This document shows, in pieces, positions 6,877 to 14,436 of a DNA stretch of 28,447 nt (positions are counted from its first letter, which is position 1; the number at the start of each line of letters is the position of its first letter). Location: NCBI GenBank assembly GCA_050181295.1, contig JBFXDI010000045.1, positions 1-28,447 on the forward strand, given 5' to 3'. The notes under the pieces were generated by a model, which ran no database searches, was not told the DNA's origin, and worked only from the letters and a program-made list of their open reading frames with translations. Position numbers and translations under genes: made by a program. This stretch comes from JBFXDI01 sp050181295 (GTDB lineage: Bacteria; Pseudomonadota; Alphaproteobacteria; Rhizobiales; Aestuariivirgaceae).

Positions 6877-8628
6877 CTATTTCGCCTCTGCCGCCTTCTG
6901 TGGTGCGACGCTCGTGTTCAGGGGCGCCGGATCGGCGGGGCGCATGGCTTTCGCCTGTGGCTCCAGATAGTCCTTCGACAGGTCGATCGGATGCCAGTTC
7001 GCCTCCTGCTTGAAGAGGCCGAAGATGTCGCCCGAAGTGAAGGCGTTGTTGTCCTCCGCCCTCTCGAAGAGGGACGGGCCATAGACCTTGTCAAGATCCG
7101 CCTTCCGGTAGCCCATGAGCTCGAGCACCGTCGGGGTGATCTGGAAGTGGGTCGCGTGTCCGCGCGTCAGCTCGGCGCCGGCCTCGAAACGCGCCTTCAG
7201 AGCGGTATCGTCCGTCACCGTCATCATCGGAACGTAGCCCTGGCGCGGATCGGGATCCTCGATCGTGCAGTGGGTAAGCTCCTGGTCGGCGAGGTACTGG
7301 CCATGGTCGGACGTGTAGATCACCGCCGTGTGCGAGAGATCGATCTCCTTGAAGAAGCGATCGAAGAAGTGATCCACAGACCAGCGGATGACGTTCCGGT
7401 AGGAATCGAGGCGGTACGGAAGCTCCAGGCCCGCTTCGGTGGAAATCGGGCGGTAGACCCGCTCGTCCTTCGGATACATCAGGTCGTAGGGGAAGTGGGC
7501 GCCGTTCTTGTTGGCGAAGATGAACACGGGCTCGGGGCCCTCGAGCTCCTTCTTCACGAACTGGATCAGCTCGAAATCGTTCTGTGCCGGCTCGACGTCG
7601 CTCGCCACCTTGAAGGAGTCGATGTCGCGCGTCTCCTTGGCGGTCATGAAGTCGTGCAGCGAGCCGGGATCGGAGCTCGCGCCCGAATGGGCGTTGATGT
7701 ACACGGTCCGGAATCCAGCCTTCTTGGCGTACTGCCACAGGGTGGGGCTCGTCTGGGCAGTGCTCACGAGGTCCCTGTCGGAGGTCGCGAGCCGCAGGAT
7801 CGCGTTGGAGTAGCTGGAGCAGTTGCCGCCGGAGGATGCGGGACCGTAGTTCACGAAGCGCGACGCCAGGCCGGGCAGGTTGGGCGTGAAGGCGTTGCCG
7901 GGCGTGAAGTCGAGATAGTCAGGCCGCACGCTCTCGTCCACGAGCACCAGAATGTTGCGGATCTGCGGCCGGTCCGGAGCAATGGCCACGGAGCCGCGAG
8001 CCGGCATGTTGGTGGTATAGAGACGCTCTCCCGCCACGAGCCCTACGGCGACGGCCGAATACTGACGGGGGAGCGCCTGCGAGCCGCCGCCCGACTTGAT
8101 GTATAGAATGCCTATGATCATGGCGATCGGAATAGCGGGAAGAAACGCGCCGACGGTCAGCCAGCGGCGGCCGGCCGGGCTGCGCAGGGGCAGGGGGAGC
8201 AGGATCGCCAGAACCCCGACGAGCATGGCGATGCCACCGAGGACAAAGGCGTTGCGATAGAAGTCCACCGCGTGCCCGGTCTCGTGCTTGGCCGCCCAGA
8301 GCGAGATGATGTCGAGCACCGTCAGGTCCGAGTGGCTCGCGACGAAGAAGCCGTATCCAAAGGCGCCCGACGCGCCGAGCAGTAGGGCCCAGAAGGTCCG
8401 GATCGGAAGCCGGGGCTGGAACGCGGCGACTAGCAGGGCCAGGAGGCCAAGGCCCCAGATGCCCACGAAGAAGCTCAGCGTGAACCAGCGGCTGTTCTCC
8501 CAGAGCAGATAGACACGCTCGAGAAACCCGTAGTTGGTGAGGATCACGAAAGCGGCCAGCAACACGATCTTGGTCGCCAGCAACAGCCACCAGCGCGCGC
8601 CGGAAGCCTGCGAAAACCCTTGAGGCAT
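6877..8628 (-). CDS. Membrane sulfatase-family hydrolase/transferase, phosphoethanolamine-transferase-like
   Basis: A 583-residue protein with an N-terminal membrane part of about five spans (residues about 15-180) and a C-terminal periplasmic alkaline-phosphatase/sulfatase fold. This is the layout of EptA-type lipid A phosphoethanolamine transferases and related enzymes. Metal-site segments are visible: NILVLVDESVRPDY (first strand with Asp/Glu), YTSDHGQ, and the late His pair in HATHFQITPT. The nucleophile region reads GGNCSSYSNAILR with Cys270 and Ser271, where EptA has Thr, so the donor group cannot be assumed. An upstream in-frame TTG (8637) is possible, but the ATG at 8628 is preferred. 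The gene is divergent from a LysE-family exporter and alone in its transcription unit. A role in envelope modification is an inference. Confidence 0.82.
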   Translation of the reverse strand: MPQGFSQASGARWWLLLATKIVLLAAFVILTNYGFLERVYLLWENSRWFTLSFFVGIWGLGLLALLVAAFQPRLPIRTFWALLLGASGAFGYGFFVASHSDLTVLDIISLWAAKHETGHAVDFYRNAFVLGGIAMLVGVLAILLPLPLRSPAGRRWLTVGAFLPAIPIAMIIGILYIKSGGGSQALPRQYSAVAVGLVAGERLYTTNMPARGSVAIAPDRPQIRNILVLVDESVRPDYLDFTPGNAFTPNLPGLASRFVNYGPASSGGNCSSYSNAILRLATSDRDLVSTAQTSPTLWQYAKKAGFRTVYINAHSGASSDPGSLHDFMTAKETRDIDSFKVASDVEPAQNDFELIQFVKKELEGPEPVFIFANKNGAHFPYDLMYPKDERVYRPISTEAGLELPYRLDSYRNVIRWSVDHFFDRFFKEIDLSHTAVIYTSDHGQYLADQELTHCTIEDPDPRQGYVPMMTVTDDTALKARFEAGAELTRGHATHFQITPTVLELMGYRKADLDKVYGPSLFERAEDNNAFTSGDIFGLFKQEANWHPIDLSKDYLEPQAKAMRPADPAPLNTSVAPQKAAEAK

Positions 8629-8859
8629 GACGTTCAATCCGAAAATGGGGAGCGGGTGTCCCCGTTTGGGCCATGGACGGGAGAGTCCTGCATATGCCGC
8701 GCCAGCCGTTATGGCGGGCTTTCGGGGATCGCTCCGAAGCCGCGCGCTCGGTTAACGAAGCCTTCAGAAAGGGCCTGCCGGCCAGCCAGGAGGCGGCGTT
8801 GACAGCGCCGGGGAATGCTGCGTTTGCTTGCCTCCCCTTCAGGACTGGAAGCCCGGATC

Positions 8860-9471
8860 ATGTCCCTTTCCACCTATCTCGCCTACGTGCTGGCCTGCAT
8901 CGTCGTCGTCATCGTGCCCGGTCCCACGGTCACCGTGATCATCGCCAACAGTCTCCGGAACGGCTCGAGAGCCGGGTTCCTGAATGTCGCAGGCACGCAG
9001 GCGGGGCTCGTGGTGATGCTCGCGATCCTGGCGCTCGGCCTCCAGGTCGTGGTGGAGAACATCGGTCACGTGTTTGAGTGGGTGAGACTCGCAGGCGCCG
9101 CCTACCTCGTGTGGCTCGGCATCAAGCTCCTGCGCTCGGACGGAAGCCTCGGGGACGCATCGGACCGCGCGCGGCCGGGCAATTCCTACTTCTGGCAGGG
9201 GTTTCTGGTGATCCTGTCAAACCCGAAGGCGCTCCTGTTCTTCGGCGCCTTCATCCCGCAGTTCATCGATCCCGCGGGCAACGCGATGCTGCAGACGCTG
9301 CTCCTGGGCGCGACCTTCATGGCAGTGGCGACCGTGTTCGATGGCGCCTATGCGGTGGCGGCAGGGCGCGCCAAAGGCATGCTCGCGCGCAACAATGTTC
9401 GCCGCATCGAGATCGCCTCCGGCACGCTGCTGATCGGCGGCGGCCTCTGGCTGACGCTTCAGCGCAGATAA
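8860..9471 (+). CDS. LysE/RhtB family amino-acid exporter
   Basis: A 203-residue inner-membrane protein of the LysE/RhtB superfamily, which exports amino acids such as lysine, threonine or homoserine, or related compounds. The family's N-terminal signature is present in VVIVPGPTVTVIIANSLRNGSRAGFLNVAGTQAG (residues about 16-49), and there are about six hydrophobic spans. The NPKALLFFGAFIPQF segment in the second half is also typical. The ATG at 8860 was preferred to the one 15 codons earlier because it begins the first span directly and has GGAAGC just upstream. TTGACA at 8799-8804 is a possible -35 element. Substrate cannot be told from the sequence. A leftward gene of unknown function converges on it. 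Confidence 0.9.
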   Translation: MSLSTYLAYVLACIVVVIVPGPTVTVIIANSLRNGSRAGFLNVAGTQAGLVVMLAILALGLQVVVENIGHVFEWVRLAGAAYLVWLGIKLLRSDGSLGDASDRARPGNSYFWQGFLVILSNPKALLFFGAFIPQFIDPAGNAMLQTLLLGATFMAVATVFDGAYAVAAGRAKGMLARNNVRRIEIASGTLLIGGGLWLTLQRR

Positions 9472-9500
9472 AAAGGTGCCCGCCCCGGCGTGGGACGGGC
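9470..9500 (-). terminator. Terminator between convergent genes, with T-run on the minus strand
   Basis: GCCCGCCCC (9478-9486) pairs with TGGGACGGGC (9491-9500) with one mismatch. Read leftward, the stem is followed by ACC and five Ts (complement of 9470-9474), giving a Rho-independent terminator for the small gene ending at 9509. The T-run overlaps the stop codon of the LysE-type gene. Confidence 0.6.
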
Positions 9501-9508
9501 GAACTTGG

Positions 9509-9802
9509 CTAGCTCTTCGCCATTGCCTGCTTGATGAGGGCGACGACGATCGTGACCACCGCGCCGCCGATGCCACCGCCCGCGATGTCGCCGATGACGG
9601 ACGACAGGTCGAGGCCCGACGCGGCGGCCGCGCCACCCGTGCCCATGACCGCCTCGAGGATCTGTCCGATCACGGCTCCGCCGATGCCGCCCGCGATCGT
9701 GTTGCCGGCCGTGCCGAGGCTGTAGTTCTTGGCCGCGGCGCCCGCCGCATTGCCGCCAACCGCACCGGCGATGAGCTGGATGATCAAGGACGCGATGTCC
9801 AT
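9509..9802 (-). CDS. Small glycine/alanine-rich hydrophobic protein of unknown function
   Basis: A 97-residue protein, MDIASLIIQLIAGAVGGNAAG..., made of two hydrophobic Gly/Ala/Ile-rich segments (about residues 3-22 and 70-92) around a middle stretch with LGTAGNTIAGGIGGAVIGQIL. The GG-rich packing resembles small membrane proteins or glycine-zipper peptides. I recall similar unnamed proteins in Rhizobiales but know no function. The ATG at 9802 is chosen for its strong ribosome site GAAGGAGGGG just upstream; an ATG 13 codons earlier is not needed. It is transcribed alone, away from coaD and toward the LysE-type gene, with a terminator after it. Confidence 0.72.
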   Translation of the reverse strand: MDIASLIIQLIAGAVGGNAAGAAAKNYSLGTAGNTIAGGIGGAVIGQILEAVMGTGGAAAASGLDLSSVIGDIAGGGIGGAVVTIVVALIKQAMAKS

Positions 9803-9946
9803 AGGCCCCTCCTTCAGGCCGAGTGATTCGGCCACGATCAAAGGCTAGTGGACTTCCTCCCGCATGAACAGCGAGGCGGCAGCGGCCTTGCGGCCGGACC
9901 TCCGAGGCGCTAACCGGTTAAAAGGCCTCATGGGAGGGGCTGAACC

Positions 9947-10444
9947 ATGGCGCGCACCGGGTTCTATCCGGGAAGCTTCGATCCCGTCACCTTCGGCCAC
10001 CTCGACATCATCGCGCGGGCGGCCCGCCTGGTCGACCGGCTGGTGCTGGGCGTCGGCGTTCACCACGGCAAACAGGCCATGCTCTCGGTCGAGAAGCGCC
10101 TGACGCTGCTTGCGGAGGTCACCAAGCCGATCGCCGACCACACCGGCCTCAAAATCACCATGGTTACGTTTGATGGCCTCGCTGTCGATGCGGCGCGCCG
10201 CGAAGGCGCCGGCGTGATCTTGCGGGGCCTGCGCGATGCCAGCGATTTTGACTACGAGGTGCAGATGGGCCAGATGAACGGCGCCATGGCGCCTGACATT
10301 GAGACGGTCTTCCTTGCCGCGAGCCCAGCCACCCGCATGATAGCCTCCTCCCTCGTCAAGCAGATCGCCCGCATGGGCGGCGACGTGAGCCTGTTCGTGC
10401 CGGAGGAGACGCTCGCCGCCGTGCTGAAAGCCATCAAGAAATAA
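9947..10444 (+). CDS. coaD: Phosphopantetheine adenylyltransferase
   Basis: A 165-residue CoaD that transfers AMP from ATP to 4'-phosphopantetheine, making dephospho-CoA in the fourth step of coenzyme A synthesis. The nucleotidyltransferase signature YPGSFDPVTFGHLDII (residues 7-22) contains the TxGH-type ATP motif. ILRGLRDASDFDYEVQM and the C-terminal ASPATRMIASSLVKQIA are family hallmarks. Length is normal. GGGAGGGG lies about 8 bases before the ATG. It is followed after 10 bases by two cyclophilin genes, an order common in Rhizobiales, so the three are probably one operon. Confidence 0.97.
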   Translation: MARTGFYPGSFDPVTFGHLDIIARAARLVDRLVLGVGVHHGKQAMLSVEKRLTLLAEVTKPIADHTGLKITMVTFDGLAVDAARREGAGVILRGLRDASDFDYEVQMGQMNGAMAPDIETVFLAASPATRMIASSLVKQIARMGGDVSLFVPEETLAAVLKAIKK

Positions 10445-10454
10445 GGAGATGTGC

Positions 10455-10997
10455 ATGCGTTTGTCGTTGTGGTCGGTCGCGCTCGGCCTCGCCCTCGGCC
10501 TCGCGGCGCTGGCGCCTGCCGGCGCTCAGAACCTCGATCCCGAGAACACCATCATCATGGAACTCAAGTGCGGGAAGGTGACCGTCAAGCTCCGGCCAGA
10601 CGTAGCGCCCAAGCATGTGGAGCAGATCAAGGCGCTGACACGGGAGAAGTTCTACGACGGCATCATCTTCCACCGCGTGATCGATGGCTTCATGGCCCAG
10701 ACGGGCGACCCCACCGGCACCGGCATGGGCGGCTCGCAGAAGCCTGACCTTGCGGCCGAGTTCTCCAGCGTGCCCTTCGAGCGCGGCGTCGTGGGCATGG
10801 CGCGCTCGCAGGACCCGAACAGCGCCAACTCGCAGTTCTTCATCATGTTCGCGCCCGGCAGCTTCCTCAACGGGCAGTACACGGTGTGGGGCGAGGTGGT
10901 GGACGGCATGGACTGCGTCGATCAAATCAACAAGGGAGAGCCGCCGGCTAATCCGGACAAGATCATCAGCATGCGCGTCATGAAGGATGCCCAGTAA
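10455..10997 (+). CDS. ppiA: Exported cyclophilin-type peptidyl-prolyl isomerase
   Basis: A 180-residue cyclophilin that speeds cis-trans isomerisation of prolyl bonds, predicted periplasmic. The N-terminus is a signal peptide (MRLSLWSVALGLALGLAALAP, cut near AGA-QN). The cyclophilin core shows FHRVIDGFMAQTGDPTGTGMGG with the catalytic Arg, MARSQDPNSANSQFFI and TVWGEVV. The start at 10455 is preferred to the ATG at 10449 because AAGGAG ends directly against the latter, while it is 6 bases from 10455. The stop overlaps the start of the next cyclophilin gene by one base (TAATG), which implies translational coupling. Confidence 0.93.
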   Translation: MRLSLWSVALGLALGLAALAPAGAQNLDPENTIIMELKCGKVTVKLRPDVAPKHVEQIKALTREKFYDGIIFHRVIDGFMAQTGDPTGTGMGGSQKPDLAAEFSSVPFERGVVGMARSQDPNSANSQFFIMFAPGSFLNGQYTVWGEVVDGMDCVDQINKGEPPANPDKIISMRVMKDAQ

Positions 10998-11470
10998 TGG
11001 CCGACCTCGACCCCCAGAACACCCTCCACGTGGATCTTGATCGCGGCCGTGTCGTCATCAAGCTCCGGCCCGATCTCGCGCCCGGTCATGTGCAGCGCAT
11101 CAAGGAGCTCGCCGCCGAGGGCTTCTATGACGGAACCCCGTTCCACCGCGTGATCGACGGCTTCATGGCGCAGGGCGGCGATCCCACCGGGACCGGCACG
11201 GGCGGCTCGAAGAAGCCGAACCTCAAGGCCGAGTTCTCCACCGCCAAGCATCTGCGTGGCACCTGTTCCATGGCGCGCGCCCAGAACCCGGACTCCGCCA
11301 ACAGCCAGTTCTTCATCTGCTTCGAGGACGCGCCGTTCCTCGACCGGCAGTACACGATCTGGGGCGAGGTGGTCGAAGGCATGGAGCATGTCGACAAGAT
11401 CAAGCGCGGCGAGCCGGTGCAGAATCCCGACCGCATCAAGAAGATGCGCGTGGCTGCGGACGCGGCCTGA
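10997..11470 (+). CDS. ppiB: Cytosolic cyclophilin-type peptidyl-prolyl isomerase
   Basis: A 157-residue cyclophilin without a signal peptide, so cytoplasmic. It parallels its upstream neighbour over the whole length: LDPQNTLHVDLDRGRVVIKLRPDLAPGHV, PFHRVIDGFMAQGGDPTGTGTGG, MARAQNPDSANSQFFI and TIWGEVVEGMEHVD. The catalytic Arg in FHRV and the QFF segment are intact. The two genes are evidently a tandem duplication in which one copy is exported. Its ATG overlaps the previous stop by one base. It converges on an alpha/beta hydrolase gene with only three bases between the stops and no visible terminator. Confidence 0.94.
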   Translation: MADLDPQNTLHVDLDRGRVVIKLRPDLAPGHVQRIKELAAEGFYDGTPFHRVIDGFMAQGGDPTGTGTGGSKKPNLKAEFSTAKHLRGTCSMARAQNPDSANSQFFICFEDAPFLDRQYTIWGEVVEGMEHVDKIKRGEPVQNPDRIKKMRVAADAA

Positions 11471-11473
11471 CCG

Positions 11474-12250
11474 TCAGGCGTGGCGCCGCAGGAACTCCAG
11501 CACCGGCGGCGCCACCTTGTCGGACGCCTCCAGCAGGATGGCGTGGCGAAGGACGGGCAGGATCACCAGTTCCGAATCCGGGAGCGCCTCCGCGATCTGG
11601 CGGTTGAGGCGCGGGTTGCAGCCGCCGTCGTTCTCGCCGGTGAGCACCAGACACGGGCGGCGTATCTCGTGCAGCCAGGGCGCCATCTCGGTTTCGGCAT
11701 AGATGTCGAAGACGCTCAGGAAGACGTCCTTGTCGGTGTCGATCACCTGCTGCATGCGCCGCTCGATCACGTCCGGCCGTCGCCCGGCGAACTCGGGCGT
11801 GAACCAGCGGTCCTTGAGGGTCTCCAGAACCGGCGGGATGCCCTTAGCGCGCATCGCGGCGCCCACGCCTTTCACCTTGGCGCTGTCATCCTCGGTGCGG
11901 AAGGCTGCGGTGCTGTAGAGGCCCAGCGTCAGCACGCGGTCCGGGTATTTGCGCGCATAGGCCGGGCCGATCATGCCGCCCAGCGAGTGGCCGGCGAAAT
12001 GCGCCCGCTCGATGCCGAGCTCCGACCGCAACGCCTCGAGATCCTCCACGAGATCGTCCAACGTGTAGGGGGGCGGCGCCAGGGGCGACTTGCCGTGGCC
12101 CCGGAGATCATAGGCGATGCAGCGGAAGTGCGGCTTCAGGCGCTCGACCATGCCGTCCCAGGAATGGCGCGACGCGCCGATGCCGTGGATGAGGAAGAGG
12201 GGAGGGCCTTCGCCCTCGACGGAGAATGCGGACTTCACGGGCCTCGGCAT
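11474..12250 (-). CDS. Alpha/beta-fold hydrolase
   Basis: A 258-residue alpha/beta hydrolase resembling the enol-lactonase/esterase group. It has the oxyanion motif HGIGASRHSW (residues 22-31), the nucleophile elbow GHSLGG with Ser89, an acidic strand end in LVLTGENDGGCNP and the catalytic His in PVLRHAILLEAS. It lacks a signal peptide, so it is cytoplasmic. It is the third gene of a tight leftward operon: an LLM-type flavin oxidoreductase, a tautomerase 9 bases on, and this gene 3 bases after that. This suggests that it hydrolyses a lactone, ester or C-C bond made by the earlier enzymes. Exact substrate unknown; 3-oxoadipate enol-lactonase itself is less likely without other pca genes. Confidence 0.88.
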   Translation of the reverse strand: MPRPVKSAFSVEGEGPPLFLIHGIGASRHSWDGMVERLKPHFRCIAYDLRGHGKSPLAPPPYTLDDLVEDLEALRSELGIERAHFAGHSLGGMIGPAYARKYPDRVLTLGLYSTAAFRTEDDSAKVKGVGAAMRAKGIPPVLETLKDRWFTPEFAGRRPDVIERRMQQVIDTDKDVFLSVFDIYAETEMAPWLHEIRRPCLVLTGENDGGCNPRLNRQIAEALPDSELVILPVLRHAILLEASDKVAPPVLEFLRRHA

Positions 12251-12253
12251 GGC

Positions 12254-12448
12254 TCAGTCCGGATACTTGTCGGCCATGAGGACGCCGGCGGTGCCCCAGT
12301 CCTCCTTGGCGACATCGACGATGACGATCTGAACGCTTTCGGGCTTTCCCCCGCAGGTGCGGATGAAGGTGTCCGTCAGCTCCTTGACCAGAGCGCGCTT
12401 CTGCTCGCGCGTGCGGCCCTTGAACATTTCCACGCGGATGATCGGCAT
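12254..12448 (-). CDS. 4-oxalocrotonate tautomerase family protein
   Basis: A 64-residue tautomerase of the 4-OT type. After removal of Met the N-terminal Pro (PIIRVEMF) is the catalytic base of this superfamily. GRTREQKRALVKELTDTFIRTCG and SVQIVIVDVAKEDWGTAG fit the beta-alpha-beta fold, which assembles into hexamers. The canonical second-half Arg at about position 39 is not obvious, as the segment reads GGKPESVQIV, so the substrate may differ from 2-hydroxymuconate. The gene sits between an LLM flavin oxidoreductase and an alpha/beta hydrolase with almost no spacing, hence one operon and probably one pathway involving enol-keto conversion. Confidence 0.9.
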   Translation of the reverse strand: MPIIRVEMFKGRTREQKRALVKELTDTFIRTCGGKPESVQIVIVDVAKEDWGTAGVLMADKYPD

Positions 12449-12457
12449 TTCAAATCC

Positions 12458-13486
12458 TCAGGCGACCCTGACCTGTCTCTGGAAGTGGGGAAGGACATCG
12501 GCGGCGAAGCGGTTGATGCACTCCAGTGCCTCTTCCTGGCTGTGGCCGATGTTCACGTTCATGATGAAATCGTCGATGCCGAGCTCGTCGTAGAGCTTCA
12601 GCCGGTCCACCATCTCGCTCGCCGAGCAGATGATGATGCTCTGCTCGAACTCCTCCATGGTCTGCTTGAGCGGCAGGTGGCGGATGGCGCCATGCTCGAC
12701 GATGCCCGGCCCTGTGTAGACGTTGTGGAAGCGGCCGTAATAGTCGTAGGCGCGCTCGAGCTTCGCGCGCGCGTCGGCATCGTTCTTCGCCACGCAGCAG
12801 ACACGGGAAAGGGCGAGCCGCAGATGGCGGCCCTTCTCGCCGAGCGACTCCTTGCCGCGATGGAAGGCCGAAACCTGCACCTTCATCGTCTCGACCGAGG
12901 CGTTGAGCGGCGTGGTCTGGATGTGGAAGCCGCGCCTGGCGGAGGCCTCGACGGCCTCCGGAATGACGGCGGCGATCATGATCTGCGGCGGGCGCACCGG
13001 CCGCGGCATGATGGTGAGCGGATCGAACTTGTAGTACTTACCGTTCCAGCTCACCTCCTCGCGGGCGAAGAGCGCCTGGAGCACGTCGAGCGATTCATCG
13101 AAGCGTTCGCGCGATTCCTCGATGGGCTTGCCGAGACGCGCCATCTCATAGGCGAAGGCGCCGCGGCCGACGCCAAGGACCAGGCGGCGCTCGCAAAGAA
13201 TGTCGGCCTGGATGACCTGGCCCGCGAAGATCCGCATGTCGTGCAGCGGCAGCACGCTGACGGAGGTCACGAGCTCCAGCCGGCGGGTCACGGAAGCGAC
13301 CTTCACTGCAAGCTGGAGAGGGTCCGGAACCAGCAGGATGTTGATCAGGTGGTGCTCGGGGATGGTGACGCCGCGATAGCCGCCGCGCTCGACGAGCTTC
13401 GCCTGCTCAATCATGTCGGCATAGAGTCGGTCGCCGCCATAGGAGGTGTCGGGGTAGTAGGCTGAGAGAAAGTGATTGAATTCCAT
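12458..13486 (-). CDS. LLM-class flavin-dependent oxidoreductase
   Basis: A 342-residue bacterial luciferase-like protein. Family members are usually monooxygenases using reduced FMN (or F420-dependent in other lineages). The TIM-barrel start MEFNHFLSAYYPD, TIPEHHL, VTSVSVLPLHDMRIFAGQV, RLVLGVGRGAFAYEMARLG and the dimer/flavin region GRHLRLALSRVCCV fit the group. It is the first gene of the leftward operon with a tautomerase and an alpha/beta hydrolase, and it is divergent from a LysR gene across a 99-base AT-rich intergenic region. No separate flavin reductase is encoded nearby, so reduced FMN would have to come from elsewhere. Likely job: oxygenation of a small organic compound; the substrate is unknown. 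Confidence 0.9.
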   Translation of the reverse strand: MEFNHFLSAYYPDTSYGGDRLYADMIEQAKLVERGGYRGVTIPEHHLINILLVPDPLQLAVKVASVTRRLELVTSVSVLPLHDMRIFAGQVIQADILCERRLVLGVGRGAFAYEMARLGKPIEESRERFDESLDVLQALFAREEVSWNGKYYKFDPLTIMPRPVRPPQIMIAAVIPEAVEASARRGFHIQTTPLNASVETMKVQVSAFHRGKESLGEKGRHLRLALSRVCCVAKNDADARAKLERAYDYYGRFHNVYTGPGIVEHGAIRHLPLKQTMEEFEQSIIICSASEMVDRLKLYDELGIDDFIMNVNIGHSQEEALECINRFAADVLPHFQRQVRVA

Positions 13487-13528
13487 CGAGCCGATCCATT
13501 GCTGATTGACGGCAAGGTGACAGAAGCC

Positions 13529-13581
13529 ATAAGAATTGAAAATCGAATTATATTGCCGATTATGTTCGGAAAAGCCGATTA
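13529..13581. promoter_or_regulatory. AT-rich divergent control region with repeats, candidate LysR operator
   Basis: The 99 bases between the divergent LLM-oxidoreductase and lysR genes include an AT-rich imperfect palindrome (AATT-N8-AATT core, about 13529-13553) and a direct repeat GCCGATTA at 13555-13562 and 13574-13581, spaced 19 bases start to start, near two helical turns. Such a layout suits a LysR-type regulator acting on both directions. No exact T-N11-A site is claimed. Confidence 0.4.
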
Positions 13582-13585
13582 ATCG

Positions 13586-14428
13586 ATGAATCTGGAGGAA
13601 GTCAGGACCTTTCTCGCCGTCGTGGAGACGGGAAGCCTCGTGGCCGCCTCCCGGCGGCTCAACGTCACTCAGTCCACCGTGACGGCGCGGATCAACGGGC
13701 TCGAGGACGAACTCGGCCAGAAACTCCTACATCGCAACAAGTCCGGCGCGGAGCTGACCTCGTCGGGCTTCAAGTTCCGGCGCTATGCCGAGGTCATGGT
13801 GCAGCTTTGGCGGCAGGCGCAAACCGAGGTCTCGCTGCCCAAAGGCTTCCAGAGCGTGTGCAGCATCGGGCTCGAGTTCGATCTCTGGCAGGAGGTGGGC
13901 CGGCGCTTCGTGGAGCATGTGCGGGAGCGCCAGCCGGGCGTCGCCCTTTCGACATGGCCGGGGGAGCAGCGCCAGATCGACCGCTGGCTCAATATCGGCC
14001 TCGTCGATCTCGCCTTCTGTTACGCGCCCCAGTCGGGCGAGAATTTTACGAGCCGGGTGCTCTTCGACGACGAGCTGGTGCTTGTCTCGAGCGAGCGCGA
14101 CGCTCCGGCCACGCTCGACCAGGGCTATGTCTATGTGGATCACGGCGAGGAGTTCCGCCGGCAGCATGCGGCGGCGTTTCCCGGCGAGCTGACGTCGGCC
14201 GTGACGATCGCTTCCTCCGACTGGGCGCTCGACCACCTCCTGCGCAACGGTGGGTCGGGTTATCTGCCGGTGCGCCATGTCGGCGGCCACCTGGCAAAGG
14301 GGCGCCTGCACGTGGTGGACGGAGCGCCGGGCTTCCGGCGCAGGGTCTATGCGGTCGAGAACGCGCAGGCGGTGCGCGGGTGGGACTGGTACGATGCTGC
14401 GGTGACAGCCGTCGTGCCCGAGCGCTGA
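13586..14428 (+). CDS. LysR-family transcriptional regulator
   Basis: A 280-residue LysR-type regulator. The winged helix-turn-helix occupies about residues 1-60 (NLEEVRTFLAVVETGSLVAA, then RLNVTQSTVTARI), followed by the linker helix and a periplasmic-binding-like effector domain to the end. It is divergent from the LLM/tautomerase/hydrolase operon, the classical arrangement for a LysR protein that controls its neighbour in response to a substrate or intermediate. No strong ribosome site is visible; GGAAAAG is about 12 bases upstream. queA begins only 8 bases after its stop on the same strand, so read-through into queA-tgt is possible. Confidence 0.92.
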   Translation: MNLEEVRTFLAVVETGSLVAASRRLNVTQSTVTARINGLEDELGQKLLHRNKSGAELTSSGFKFRRYAEVMVQLWRQAQTEVSLPKGFQSVCSIGLEFDLWQEVGRRFVEHVRERQPGVALSTWPGEQRQIDRWLNIGLVDLAFCYAPQSGENFTSRVLFDDELVLVSSERDAPATLDQGYVYVDHGEEFRRQHAAAFPGELTSAVTIASSDWALDHLLRNGGSGYLPVRHVGGHLAKGRLHVVDGAPGFRRRVYAVENAQAVRGWDWYDAAVTAVVPER

Positions 14429-14436
14429 AGGTTTTG

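Noticed and set aside
11480..13465. A 661-codon open frame opposite the hydrolase/tautomerase/LLM genes
   Set aside because: It spans three well-supported genes on the other strand, and its translation is unstructured and Arg/His/Leu/Val-rich.
14401..14436. A preQ1 riboswitch before queA
   Set aside because: Only 8 bases separate the lysR stop and the queA start, with no aptamer-like structure.
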